A stretch of DNA of 64,000 bases, taken from assembly GCA_037176725.1 (NCBI GenBank), contig JAZBRS010000044.1:9486001-9550000 (forward strand). The letters are read 5' to 3'. Under the pieces are notes generated by a model. That model was given only the letters and a program-made list of their open reading frames with translations, did no database searches and was not told the DNA's origin. Below are positions 22,078 through 34,765 of the stretch, piece by piece. The position numbers were made by a program, and so were the translations under genes. Numbering within the stretch: position 1 is the stretch's first letter; each line of letters opens with the position of its first letter. This DNA comes from Posidonia oceanica. Lineage: Eukaryota > Streptophyta > Magnoliopsida > Alismatales > Posidoniaceae.

Positions 22078-22744
22078 TGTAGTAATCTCGGTGGTCAGAT
22101 CGTCCATGCACACTGCCAAAAGCTCGCGTGCACCGATCGGAATCAGGCTCACTATAAGCGGCTATGTCTGAGGAGGAGGGCTCAACTCGAAAACACTTAA
22201 ATCAGAGGAGAAAAGATAAGAAAAGAAGAAGATAAGACAATTCAAAGTTGCCACCGTGTCTATTATCGGGAGACAAGGAAAACTGGGGTAATGCGCGAGT
22301 TAACACGCAAAATCAAGCAAAGGATGCAACGTAGAGCAATGCAAAGGAAAACAAATGCAAATGAATGCAAATGAGATGACTCATGCCGAGGATAAGGGCA
22401 ATATGGTCATTGCGGGCCAAAAGACTGGGCAAGGACTCTTGTTACGTGCGGGGAAGGTGTTAGGCACCCCCGTCACGCCCGAGAATCGGTCTTTCTAGGC
22501 TTACACTCGCATACGCAGGAGAATGCAGGTTTGAATGCCTAAATGCCAATGAATGCTCAAAGGTGTGCTCAAATGTGCAGTCTAAGTGCTCAGCAACGCT
22601 GTCTGTGTTCCGAACAAGTCGGAACTTGGCTCGTGAGAACTCCAGGCAGTAAGCATCACTGCCCTATATGCAAATGCAATGAAAAAAGCAAAACAGCGGT
22701 AAAACCAAGCGGTGCAGGCGACATGCAAGAGAAAATGGCGTAAA

Positions 22745-23195
22745 ACACGTGAAACAACGTGAGAAACGAGAGCGGCATGCGAAAAGGTGCAAGAAAACGA
22801 GGTCGACACGTGAAACGGTGCGAGAAAACAAAGCCAGCACGCGAAATGGTGCAGAAAACAAGAGCGACATGCGAAACAGTGTAGAAAACAAGAGTGGGCA
22901 CGCGAAACGGTGCCAAAAGCAAAGCGGGCATGCGAAATGGTGCCAAAAGTGAAGTGGGCACGCAAAACGGTGCCAAAAACGAAGCGGGCACGTAAAATGG
23001 TGCCAAAGCAAAGCAGGCACGCAAAACGGTGCCAAAAGGAAAGCGGGCACGCGAAACGGTGCCAAAGACGAAGCGGGCATGCAAAATGGTGCCAAAGCAA
23101 AGTGGGCATGCAAAACAGTACCAAAAGGAAAGCGGGCACGCAAAATGGTGCCAAAGACGAAGCAGACACGCAAAACGGTGCCAAAACAAGCGAAA
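22745..23195 (-). repeat. LTR minisatellite, 30-bp unit, element C
   Basis: About 14 copies of GGGCACGCGAAACGGTGCCA + AAAGCAAAGC. The unit is the complement of the E LTR minisatellite (TTTTGGCACCGTTTTGCGTG), so the arrays are homologous. Confidence 0.9.
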
Positions 23196-24829
23196 TAAAA
23201 CATCAACAAAGCCATGCAGATGCGAATACAAAGAGAAAGGACAAGAGAAGCAAACAGTGCGTGTGTGAGAACAGACACTATTTAAGGACCGCATAGAGTA
23301 GGTGTGAAGACCTACAAAGGGGGAAAGAAGCAAGTGGAAGGATTACTGCTATTTTGTGACTGTTTCCCACCAAAGTGTCCCACGATGTGTCTCGCACGCT
23401 GCCAAAAGCTCGCAATGCGATTGGATCGTGGAAAAGGGGGAAGAGAGTCACAATTAGTGGTGAATCCAAGGGAAACGCAACACAAGGCACTGAGAGTACG
23501 CGAAAAGAGGAGATAGATAAGAAGAAGGAGTCCTAATCTACATGGTCGAGAAATCAGAAAGCGAAAACAATGCTTGCAATGCAAATGGTGTGCAAATGAA
23601 TACTGTGCAAGGGTTCAGGAGGACTTACCTTGGAAATCTGAAGCCTGATCTGAAAACTGCTTGGTCCATGCTGAAGAGTGCTCCGCCGGGGTCGTCCAGG
23701 CAGCTTGGTTGAGAAGATCCAACGGCCAGATCTGAAGAGTTCCCAGCTTCAAGGCAGAGGGGCCAGAATCAGGGAGAAGAATGGATCTAGGTGTACAGGA
23801 GGTCCTAGGGGTGTGCAAAACAGGTCCTCCCATGTAAATGGGAGCTAAGTGTGCTTAAGTGTGTGCAGGAATGCCAAATGCAAGAATGCATGAGTGCAAT
23901 GCATGCAGAAATGCAAGAAAAGACATAGGGATGATCTTTCAGAAAACTTGGGAACTTATGCGCAATTTTTGAAAAAGTGGGGGTCTAAATGCAAAGATTT
24001 GGAAAAGTTAAGGAGCTTTTATGCAAGGTTTTTGAAAATTGGAGGGTCTGAGTGCAATTTTGCAAAATGCAAGGTTCAAAATGCAATTTTACAAGGTAAA
24101 CATGCATTAGGACAAGTTTTGAAATCATATGGGGGATTAACATGCAATTTTGAAATATGCAGGGGTTGAAATGCAATTTTGTAAGCAAAACAGTGGTCTT
24201 AAATGGTCTGAGAATGCAAATAGAGGACCTAAGTGTAATTTTTAAACATGCAGGGTCTAAAATGCAATTTTATAAGCAAAAATATGCATTTAAATGACTT
24301 TTATAAGCATGTAGAGGACCTATATGCAATTTTTAAAACATGCAGGGTCTAAAATGCAATTTATAAGCAAAATATGCATTTAAATGTATGCTGTGCATTA
24401 ATGGAGGATCTATATGCAAAAAACAGAAAGTATGGGGGAAATAATGCAATGCAGTAAGAAAAATTGAAAAATAAATGCATAAGTTAACAGAACAGAGGAC
24501 TAAAGTGCAAATGAGGAAAACAACAGGGTTTAAAAATGCAATTTACTAAGGTAAAATATAAATCAAATTATTGATTGAAGGACTAACATGCAAAAATGGA
24601 AAACCAGTGGGCCTGAACTAAAATAAGCATAAAAGGAAAACACAGCAGAAGGACTAACATGTAATTAGGTAGTTTTTTAGATTTTTCATGCAATTTCATA
24701 TGATTTAAATTCGGAATTAAATGAATCTTAAACAGAGGCAGGACCAGAATGTAATAAATTAAAAACAAGAGCTGAAAATGCAATTTAGTAACAAAATAGC
24801 ATGGTAAAGAAAAAATAAAACTACAGTAT
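23196..24829 (-). other. AT-rich part of C's LTR
   Basis: ATGCAAT/ATGCAAATG words every 30-60 bp, otherwise unremarkable; no gene. It corresponds to 32740-33840 of E. Confidence 0.6.
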
Positions 24830-27800
24830 TTGCTCAAAAGAATGGCCACTGTAGCAGATTGCTACCAGTGGCCGGAGGGGAGGAACGGAGGCTGCTGGGG
24901 GCGCGCTGGTGGGGCGGTGGCCTGCTCCGGAGCCGTGCGGAGGTTGGCGAGGCGTCGGAGGGCTATGACGGAGCCTGGGGATGGCTGGAGAAGACGTCGG
25001 AAGTCTGCAGACCTGCTCGAAGGCAGGGAAGACGATCGGCGCGACGGGAGGATGTTCTGAAGGCACTGGCGTGATCCTAGGGTCTGTGCGATCCTTGGGC
25101 GACGATCGGAGCTGCTTTCTGCTAACCGGAGTGGCGGGACAGATCCGGAGCTCGTCGGAGAAGAAGATGAAGCGGCGGCGTTGACTATCCGCTATAGGGA
25201 CCAGAAACCTAATCTAAGGGGCTAGGAAGCATGCAGGAGAGAAAACTAAACTAATGGGAAGAGATGGCACCTGTTTCGTGGGCTGGGTCGTCCCCCCGAC
25301 GTCGGTTGCTTCAGTGATCGCCAGCGGAGGTTGTCTAGAGGTTGCAGAGCTCATCGTCGGCTCGGGAGCGGTGGTAATGATTTAGTGGAGTTCTTCGGAG
25401 CTTCCTGAATCTCTAGAACGAAGCTTGGATGGACGGAGCAGAGTTTTGTTTCTGTGGGTGGACTGCAGATTGCCTGAGGTGGGTAGGGCTGTCTGCTGCT
25501 CTCCAGATCAAGTGGAGGACGCCGGTGACTTGCTGGGGGTCAGGCGAGCGTTTCTGGATGGTTAGGTTAGGTCGTGGAGGCCTGGAAAGGGAGTTGGTTG
25601 ATGTGGTGTTTTCTGGATCAGAAGGGAGGCTAAGTGTTTGTAGTGGATGAAGCGGTCTGTGGTGAGCTGCTGGATTGGAGCTTAGGGGGATTGGAAAGGT
25701 GATGTTCTGGTGGATTAGAGGGTGGAGTTTTGGTAGGAGTAGAGGCCTGTGGTGTCGGGAATTTTTGGGGAGGTAGAGTTGGGTCACTGCTGTTGTTTCA
25801 GGGTGGTGTCGGGGTGATTTTGGGTTGGAAATGGCTGCGGAATGGGTGGAGTGTAATACTGGAAGTTTGGGTGGTTTTGGGGGATGAATTTAGAGTGATT
25901 TGTTGGTTGGGAAGGGGCTTGGATTTATTGAAATGGAAGAGGAGGAAGATGGCCGAATTTTCAGTGGAAGAGGAGGGATTTTGGTGCGCTCTGAGCTCTG
26001 AATTCTCTCTCTCTCTCTGGGATGACGAAAAGGCAAAGAAGAAGGAGGATTGCTGAGGTTTTAACGGGAGCTGGAGGAGTGGACGCGCACAGGATTTCAA
26101 ATCTCCACCAACAGGAGGGAGCTGCTGCAGCGAGGACGATGGGAGGCGACGGGCATTAATTGCCCCCCCAGAAGACCTGCTGAGAGACGAGAGAGGATGG
26201 AGGTGAGCTGGTGCTGATGGTGATCGGGAGGGAAGAAGAAATTGAAATTTGAAGAAGAGGGGGAGTCGGCTGGCGTGGGAGAAAACTGAGGAAGAAGAAG
26301 AAGAAGAAGGAGGGAAGAGGAGGAAGAGGATGGCTGCGTGCGAGCTGGGCCGCGAAGGAAAAGAAAAAAAAGAAAGAAAGAAAAAGGGAAGGAAAGGGAG
26401 GAATGGGCCAACGGGCTGGACCAAGAGGAGAAACAAAAACAAAAAAGAAAGAAAGGAAGGAAGAAAGGAAGAAAGGGAAAGAAGAAGAAAAATAAATTAG
26501 ATAAAAATGAAATAAAAATAGAAAAAGGTTTTTAGAATGGTTGTGTTTTAAGTTAGGACTTTGATCAAGTTTTTTAACGATTGTTTTTAATTAGTTAATT
26601 AGGTTTAAAGAGATTTAGTTTTGATTAGGGTTTTTAGGGTTTTCTTTGTTTTTGATTTGTTTTTGATTTTGTTTAAATGTTTGTAAGTCTTTTAAGTTGT
26701 TTTTTAATTATGTTTTTCTTGTTAAACACTTGGGATGTTAATTAGGATTTTTTAAAGTTTGTTTTTAGATTAATTAGGGTGAGTTTTAGATTTTTGATTT
26801 TAATCCTTTTAGGGTTTTGTTTAAGTTTCCTTTTAGATTTGATTTTATTTGTTAATTTCTTTTAATATTTATTAGGCTAGGTCTTCTTGTTAAGTTTTTA
26901 ATTAGGTGTTTTCAGATTTTTGATTGTTTGTTTTTATCTTTTAGTTAAGTTTTCAAATTGTTTGTTTTTAGGATTGCTAAGTTAAGTTTTTCCCTTAATT
27001 ACTAGCCTTAGCATTTCATAAGTGTTTCCTTTCTTTCAGGATTTGTTTCCTTGATTGTTTTTTAATAGGATTTTACTTTTACTTGTTTTGATTACATTTT
27101 GGTTTTTTCCTTGATTTTACAGCATTTTCCTTTTGTTTGTTTTGCATTTTTAAGTTGCATTCTTAGTTTTCCATTTTAGCTAGATTTAGTTAGGTTTTTG
27201 GTTTTTAATGGTTTGTTTAAGTTTTTAATTATTTCTTTTAGGATTTTGGTTTGCTTTCCTTTTGTTTTAGGGTTTTAAAGGTTTTTAAGGATTTTTTAGA
27301 GGTTTAGTCGGGGAAAGGAAAAGAAAAAGAAAAGGAAGAGATAGAGGAAGAAATGAGGGAGCAAAGAAGAAAGAGAGGAGTGGAAAGAAAATAATTTTTA
27401 GAAATCAAGAAATAAGCTAAAAATAAAATAAAAATACAAATAAGATGCAGAAGAGATAGAAGCACAAGGGGGCCCACAGCCAAGCTAGAAGAAGGGAGAG
27501 AAGGGGGTGAAAAGAAGGAGGACAATCAGGAGAGAGAGAGAGAGAGGAGAGAGAAAAGAATAATCCAGGAGAGAGGAAAGGATAATTTAGGTAAATGAAG
27601 GGGTTAGGGGTTTTGAAAAGAGGTGAAACTTGGTGAGTGTGTAGCCTAGGGCCTCTAGTGTTTGACCTAGGGTTTGGGTTTAGTTTTGGGAAGGTTTTGG
27701 AAGGGTTTTGTGGTGTAGAAAAATGGTAGTTTTACCTAGGTTTTCTAGGGTTTTTGGGAGTGGTTTTGGTTTGAAAATTTGAGGGTTCTTGGGTAGGCTT

Positions 27801-27997
27801 GCTAAGTTGGGAATGTTGAGTTTTCCTATGATTTTTTGGTAGTTTTTGGACTTGGGAAAGGGGTGTAATTCTAGGTCAAGTTTAGGCTTGTTTTGAAGGG
27901 TAGGATGAAAAGGAATGTGTAGTTTTGACCTAGGTTTGAATCCAGAAGTCACCAGGAGATTCTAATTGACCTAGCCTTTCAAAATAGGGTGTCAACA

Positions 27998-28013
27998 GAT
28001 GCCCCTCCCTGAG
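27998..28013 (-). other. Polypurine tract of element C
   Basis: Minus strand CTCAGGGAGGGGCATC abuts the LTR start TGTTGACACCC; identical to E's tract at 42742-42757. Confidence 0.9.
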
Positions 28014-28530
28014 CGAGGTCAAGCGAAGTGAGGCCGCTGCTCAGGGTTGACAAGACACCCCATCTGACCGACAGGAGCAGAAGATTGCTATTGGCGTGAG
28101 TTACTTATTCGGCGGATACACCAAAAGTCGTAGCTTGTTGCCGTAATGCAAAGTACAGGTGCGGATGGATGAGATGCAATGTATGCAATGCATGCCAATG
28201 CAAATGCAATGCAAATGTTAGTGCAAAAAGTTAGTGCAGCTAAGAATGCTGATGCAGCACACGATGATGATGACGCTGGACTAATATGCAGTGCTAGAAA
28301 AGGAAAGTGCAAAGGTGATGCAAAAGAAGAATGCTAAAAAGAAACGCGGTGTGGCGCAAAGACTCGGCAGGCAGGCCAAACTTGCGCGACAAGGCGAGAA
28401 AGAAAAGTGCAGCTTGTCCCTGCCTGGGGAGCAAGCTAGCAAAAAGGGTGCGAGGGGAGAGAGGCCGACTCTCCTATTGCAAGGGGATGCGGGACTTTGC
28501 CTTCCTGGGACAAAGTCGCGCGAAGAGGGT
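28014..28530 (-). other. 3' end of C's internal region, including the inverted-repeat arm
   Basis: Non-coding. GTTGACAAGACACCCCATC at 28046-28064 is the inverted counterpart of the LTR start across the polypurine tract. The stretch 28070-28200 is homologous to E 42560-42690 (shared words GCGGCAAC/GTTGCCG, CCGCCGAATAAGTA). The rest (28200-28530) has ATGCAAATG words and a G/A-rich part without a recognisable ORF. Confidence 0.6.
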
Positions 28531-29367
28531 GATAAGGTGTCGGGCTTATCGACCAGATAGTTTACGGTCCTATCAACCAGAAGCGATAGTTTATGGACCT
28601 ATCAACCGGAAGCGATAGTTTACGGACCTATCAACCGGAAGCAGTTGTGAGTGATAGTTACTGGATATCAGCCGTAAAACTTGATTGTGCAGGATAGTTT
28701 ACGGTCCTATCAACCGGAAGCGATAGTTTACAGGCCTATCAACCGGGAGCGATAGTTTACGGGCCTATCAACCGGGAGCACAATCCATGAGTGATAGTTA
28801 CTGGATATCAGCCGTATAACGCAAATGCCAGAGAATGATAGTTTACGGTCCTATCAACCGGAAGCGATAGTTTATGGGCCTATCAACCGGGAGCGATAGT
28901 TTACGGGCCTATCAACCGGGAGCGATAATTTACGGTCCTATCAACCGGAAGTACAATCCTTGAGTGATAGTTACTGGATATCAGCCGTATAACGCAAATG
29001 CCAGAGAATGATAGTTTACGGTCTTATCAACCGGAAGCGATAGTTTACGGGCCTATCAACCGGAAGCGATAGTTTACGGGCCTATCAACCGGAAAGGGCA
29101 TTTGTGAGTGATAGTTACTGGATATCAGCCGTATAACATGATTGGCGTAGCGATAGTTTACGGTCCTATCAACCGGAAGCGATAGTTTACGGACTTATCA
29201 ACCGGAAGCGATAGTTTACGGACCTATCAACCAGGAGTGATAGTTTATGGACCTATCAACTGGGAGCGATAGTTTACGGATCTATCAACCGGAAAGCGCA
29301 ATCATGAGGGATAGTTACTGGTTATCAGCCATATAATGCAATTACAAGTGATAGTTTATGGTCCTAT
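28531..29367 (-). repeat. 3'-region tandem array of C, part 1 (29-bp and 44-bp units)
   Basis: Units GATAGTTTACGG + NCCTATCAACCGGAAGC (29 bp) alternate with runs of a longer unit GATAGTTACTGGATATCAGCC + GTATAACGC... (about 44 bp). Each unit carries a GATAG/CTATC inverted repeat. The array continues after E at 48806, which proves E landed inside it. Confidence 0.95.
29363..29367. other. Target-site duplication of E, left copy (CCTAT)
   Basis: CCTAT before TGTTGACACC; repeated at 48806-48810. Removing E rebuilds a normal array unit (GGTCCTATCAACC). Confidence 0.98.
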
Positions 29368-31283
29368 TGTTGACACCCCATCTTGGCAGGCTTGGACCAC
29401 TTGGAGCCCTCCTAGTGATTGCTGGACTCAAATCCAAACCAAACCAAACCCTAACCCTCTTCTTTACCCTTCAAAATCAAGCAAACTTGACCTAAGCCTT
29501 TACCCCTCTTCCCAAGCTCAAAACCTGACCAAAATCCATAGGAAAACCCACCAACACCCACTTAGCAAATCTACCCAAGAACTTAGAAAATCTCAAACCT
29601 AGACCATTCCCAAAAACCCTAGAAAATCTAGGCAAAACTCCCCTCTTTCTACACCTTAAAACCCCTCCAAAACCTTCTCAGAATCAAACCAAAACTTCAG
29701 AACCAACACCTCGAACCCTAGACTGCCCACTCACCAATTTTCATCCCATTCCAAGACCTTTAAGACCTCCATTCACTCAAATTATCCTTTTCTCTCTCCA
29801 GGATTATCATTTTCTCTCTCCTCTCTCTCTCTCCTGATTATCATCTCTCTTTTCATCCCCTTCTTACCCTTTCTCTGGTCTGGCTGTGGGCCCCCTCTGT
29901 GCTTCTGTCCTTCCTCTATCTTATCCCTATTTTTACTTTATTTCTAGCATTTTTTTTGAATTTTAGAAATCATTTTCCTCCAACCTATCTCTTTTCCTTT
30001 TATCTCCCTCTTTTTTCCATTCCTTTCCTCCTTCTTTTTTCCTTTTCTCTCTTTTGCAAAAATCCATAAAAACCCCTAAAAATCTGTAAAACCCCAAAAC
30101 ATAAAAGAAACAAATCAGAACCCTAAGAAAAACAATTAATAAACATTAAACAAGCAATTAAAAACCTAAACTTAACTAAATCAAGCTAAAAGGAAAACCA
30201 AGCATGTAAGCTAAAAAATGCAAAACAAATCAAAAGAAAACACTGAAAAATCAAGGAAAAAACTAAAATAAAATCAAAACCCACCAAAAGTAAAAAACCC
30301 CATCAGAAGAATTAAAAAACAAACCCTAAAAAGAAGAATTAAAAATCAAACACTAAAACAAGTAATTAAAGAAGCAAAAGACTTAACCTAACAAACATAA
30401 GAAGAACAACATAAAAACTTAATTAAAAAAAGGAAAAGAAAAACACATTTGAAAGACTTAAAAACACCCCATCAAACCAGAAAAATCTAACTAAAAAACT
30501 TCAAGAAAAATCAACAAATAAAAATCAAAGTATAATTTAAAAGACTTAAGAAAGAAAAAACCCTAAGAAGGCTAAAACTTAAAAACCTAAAAACAACCCT
30601 GGTTAATACAAAAATAAATCCTAAAAAACCCTAATCAATATCCTAAATGCCCAACAAGGGAAACACAATTTTTAAAACTATTTCAAAAAGGTTTAACAAA
30701 CATTTAATCAAGTGAAAACTAATTAAAAGCAAAACCAAAGCCCTAAAACCCTAATCAAGCCCAAAACACATTAATCAACCCAAAATGGCCATTAAAAAAT
30801 GTAATTAAAATCCTAATTCACATCACAACCTTTCTAATGTTTTTATTTATTTTTAGTTCATTTTTACTTATTTTATTTCCTAACTTTTCCCTCTCTTTCA
30901 TCCTTCTTTCCCTTTTTTCTTTCCTTTTCTTCCTTATTGGGCCTGTTGGCCCGTTTCTCCCTTCCTCCTTTATTTCTTTTCTTTTTTCCTTCGGCCCACA
31001 GTCCGGCCTCCTTCTTCCTTCTTCTTCCTCAACCTTCTGCATTCTTTTTTTTCTTCTCTCCACCGTTTTCTCCCACGAGCGGCCTGCAACAGAGTTCCCT
31101 CCATTGTTTAAATTCGAAGCTTCCATCTTTTCAACCTACAGCAGCTCGCCGCCTCTCTTCTATCTCAGCACCAATTCCGGGAGGCATTCAATGCCCGTCG
31201 TCTCGCCGACACCCATCTCCTCAGCTGCAGTGCGTCGCCATTGAATTCAAAATCCTAGCGCGCGCACCGGCAGCTTTCCTCCT

Positions 31284-31291
31284 AATATAAG
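31284..31291 (+). promoter_or_regulatory. TATA box in E's 5' LTR
   Basis: CTAATATAAGCCC after a GC-rich stretch. Transcription would start about 30 bp later (near 31315-31325), giving a U3 of about 1.95 kb and a very long R-U5 of about 4.1 kb. The start site is inferred. Confidence 0.6.
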
Positions 31292-34060
31292 CCCCCAGTC
31301 ATCCCTTCCTTCGGGCGGCCCTTTTTGATCATCCAGAGAGTGAGAGAAGCAGAGCCCATCAGTTAGCAATCAGCAACCTGAGAGAAAAACCAGAATTTCA
31401 GTAGCTTTCTCCACCTGAACGACCTCCTCTTTCTTCCTCTGTATCCTCCAATTCCCAGGGAGAAGAGCCCGAGAGGGAGAGCCTGAGAGTGTGCTTTGGC
31501 ATCCCGGAGAGAGATCGCAATTCCAGGGCCTTTCCCCATCAGAACCTTCTCCAATTCCTTCCTCCATCTTCAGCAGATCCTTCTCCTCTTTTGCCAGTAA
31601 CCCAAACCCCGTCCAAGCCCCAATTTCTCTCCCATTTGATCCCCCAAGCTCACCCAGTAACCCTGCATCCTTCCTTCACCACTTCACGGCCATTCCACCC
31701 CTGAAACCATCCCAAATCACCCTCAGATCACTTGAAACTCCAACTGTAAACCCAACACAACCCACTCCAGAATTCCCTTCACTCCAATCCACTGATTCCT
31801 CCCAAACCCCACCTAAAGATTCACTGAACCACCACCTTTCCAGAGCACCTGACATCAGACCCGGCCATCCACCACAGACCGAGAATTCCACAACAAACAC
31901 CTGTCTTCTCCACTGACCAAAAAATCAACCGAGCTCCGAACCTTCTCCACACTCTCCGGAAATCCCATCCAGCAATCCAGAACCGCTCCCCGGACCTCCA
32001 GCAACCTCCCGGAGGGTCCCATCCAACCAGACGAGCAGCAGACACTCCCCCCGACTGTTTTTCTGAACCCACAGGGTGCCGGATTTCTCTCCGAGCTCTG
32101 AAGCTTCCATCCAACCGACCGGGAAGCACCGGAAGATCGCCCTGAAGCAGCTCCAGCCCTCGCGAGCAGCCGGCGACGCCCACAGCGACCGGACGACCCC
32201 CACCGGCCACCTCCGGAACTGCTGAGGTCGGGAGGACACCTCAGACGCAGAATCAGGTAAAATCTTCTTCCCTTAGTCTTCTTTTCTTCCCGCGATGCTT
32301 CTCCACCCTTTAGGATAGCGTTTCCAGTCCTCCTGCTCCGTCGCCGTTCGCCGCTCCGGTCGTCTTCTCCGGCACAGTTCTCCGGCCTTCGCGGCGCTCC
32401 GGCCAGCGAAACGTGCCCCGGTGACTCCCTCAACTCCGCACGGACGCCAGGAGGCTCCTTCGGTCTTCGAAACGCAGCTCCGCTGCGTCGAACGGCCGGA
32501 CCAAGCCTCTGAGTCTCTGCAGAACTCCGGCGAGCGCTCCGGCGCGATCCAGGCCACGTCGTCCTCCGCTGATCGCCGCCCTGTCTCCGCCAACTCCGGG
32601 AGCACCTCCCCCGCCGTCCAGCGCCTCCTCAACAGCCCTGTGCCGGTGGTCGCGGGCACTGGCAGCCTGCTGCTACAGTGCCCACGGCCGTTGGCCGTTT
32701 ACTGTTTGGTTATTTTTCTGTTAATATAGTTTGCTAGTAAATATTGCATGTTTAGCTTAAGTTTTCTTATTTTTGCATTCTGGTCCATATGTCATTTAAT
32801 TTGCTAAGTTTTTAATTCAAAACCATGCTAAATTGCACTAAGTATTCCTGTTTTTCTGTATTTTCAAGTCAGTCCATTTACTGTGCATTCCAGTTATAAT
32901 TTTTTATGTTTTAGCCCCTCTGTTTTTAATTTTTGCATCCAGATCCTGCAGTAGTTTATTTAATTTAAATGCATGAACTTTGTCTTATTATATTGCATTC
33001 TGAGCCCCTGCTTTTTCTCATTTTTACACTTTCATCCTCTGCACTGTAGTAACTTAGGTTTTATTTTTTATTTTTGCTTGTTGCATTGCATTTTCTTCCC
33101 TCTGTTTTCTGATTTTTGCATGTAGGTCCATTTTAAATGTGCAGTAACCATTTTGCATGCATATTTAGCTTATTAAATTGCATTTTTTCCCCCTGCATAT
33201 TGTGAAAATTGCATATCAGTCCTTTATCTGTGATTTCAGAGCATGTTTACCATATAAAATTGCATTTTCAACCCTGCATATTGTGAAAATTGCACATCAG
33301 TCCTGTCTCCTGATTTCAGAGCATGTTTATCATATAAAATTGCATATTTGACCCCTGCATGATTCAAAAATCACACATAGGTCCTAGCATCCTTTAAAAA
33401 CCATGTAAAAAGACTGTTTTGCCCCTAAAGTTGCATCTTAGCTCCTATGCTTACAAAATTGCATGTAGACCCTCCACTTGCATTCCCAGACTCCCCAGAA
33501 TCCTGTTTTCTGGAAAATTTGCACTTTAGACCCCAGAATTTTTCCAAATTACACTCTGATTTCCATTTGTTTTCAAAACTTCTTCTGATGCATACCCTCT
33601 TTTCAAAATAGCTTTCTGAACCCAATCTTTTGCAAAATGACCCTCTGCCCTCTCCTGTTTTCAAAACCCTCCTCTGTGGACCCCATCCTTTGTGAAAACT
33701 TGCATTTAGCCCCTTTTCTTTTTCAAAAATGCATCTGAACTCCTGTCTTTTCCAAGTTTTTCCCCTTGTCTCCTCTTGCTTGTGCATGCATTCTACATCC
33801 ATTTAGCTTTGCATTTTAGCATCCTTTTGCACACACTAAGCACCTTTTAGCTCCCCTTCACTTGGGAGGACCTTTTGCACACCCCTAGGACCTCCTGAAC
33901 ACCTAGATCTGTTCTTCTCCCCTGTTCTGGCCTTTCTGTCTTGAAGCTGCGATATCTTCCAATCCGGCCGTTGGATCTTCTCAAGTAAGCTGCCCAGGCG
34001 ACCGCAGCGAAGCGCTCTTCAGCATGGACTAGACAGATCTTAGATCAGGCTCCCGGATTT

Positions 34061-34070
34061 CCAGGTATGT
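34061..34070 (+). promoter_or_regulatory. Possible 5' splice site in E's LTR
   Basis: CCAG/GTATGT matches a donor consensus in the U5/R part, upstream of a strong acceptor-like site at 36551-36563. Inference only. Confidence 0.3.
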
Positions 34071-34529
34071 CCTCCTGAACCCCTGCATTGCATTCATTTG
34101 CATGCCATTTGCATAGTTTTCCTCGTTTTCGATTTCTGTCTCTTTGAGCATGTAGAATAGGACCTCCCCTTTCTGCTTGACAACTTAGATCCCCGTTTCG
34201 CGTTTCCCCATGTGTTTTGTGTTGAGTTTTCCCTGGATTTACCACTTAATGTGACTTTCTTCCCCCCCTTTTCCACGATCCGATCGCATCGCGAGCTTTG
34301 GGCAGCGTGCGAGACAGATCGTGGAACGGTTTAGTGGGAAACGGTCACAAAGGAGTGGTAATCCCTCCGTTTGCTCACTCTTCCCTTTGTAGGTCTTCAC
34401 ACCTACTCTGTGTGGCCCCGGACAGTGCCTGTTCTCACACATGCGTTGTTCTACTTCTCCTTTTACTGCTTCTAATCTTTTCCTTGCATTTGCATTCGCA
34501 CGGCTTTTCCGAGGTTTTATCTCGCTCCT

Positions 34530-34765
34530 TTTGGCACCGTTTTGCGTGCCCGCTCTCGTTTTGGCACCGTTTTGCGTGCTTGCTTTGTCTTTCGTGCCGT
34601 TTTGCGCGCTTGCCCTGTTTTTGGCACAGTTTTGCGTGCCCGACATCGTCTTTTGCACCGATTTGCGTGCCACCTTGCTTTCTCGCCTGTTTTGCGTGCC
34701 GATCTTGTCTTTTTGCACCGTTTTGCGTGCTTTCTTGTTTTTCGCCTCGTTTTGCGTATTTTACG
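34530..34765 (+). repeat. LTR minisatellite, 30-bp unit, E 5' LTR
   Basis: Seven to eight degenerate copies of TTTTGGCACCGTTTTGCGTG + CCCGCTCTC. Repeated in the 3' LTR at 47920-48150. Confidence 0.9.

Larger units (their letters stand above)
22078..27997 (-). repeat. 3' LTR of element C (5920 bp)
   Basis: Plus-strand ends TGTAGTAATC (22078) and GGTGTCAACA (27997), next to the polypurine tract. The first 730 bp match the 5' LTR start at 63272-64000 apart from substitutions and small indels in ATGCAAATG-like repeats. Contents: conserved U5 block (22433-22510), 30-bp minisatellite (22745-23195), GC-rich block (24840-25190), purine-rich tract (26250-26540), a strongly T-rich stretch (26540-27300) and a CTAGGGTTT region (27600-27960). 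No clear TATA box; the position homologous to E's reads TTAAAAC (near 26060). Confidence 0.9.

Noticed and set aside
22582..23333. Overlapping minus-strand ORFs of 200-225 codons
   Set aside because: Same reason: 30-bp minisatellite translated in three frames.
31491..31916. 141-codon sense ORF in E's LTR, repeated at 44876-45301
   Set aside because: Pro/Ser-rich and duplicated only because LTRs are duplicated; no counterpart in C's LTR. A small LTR-encoded peptide cannot be excluded.
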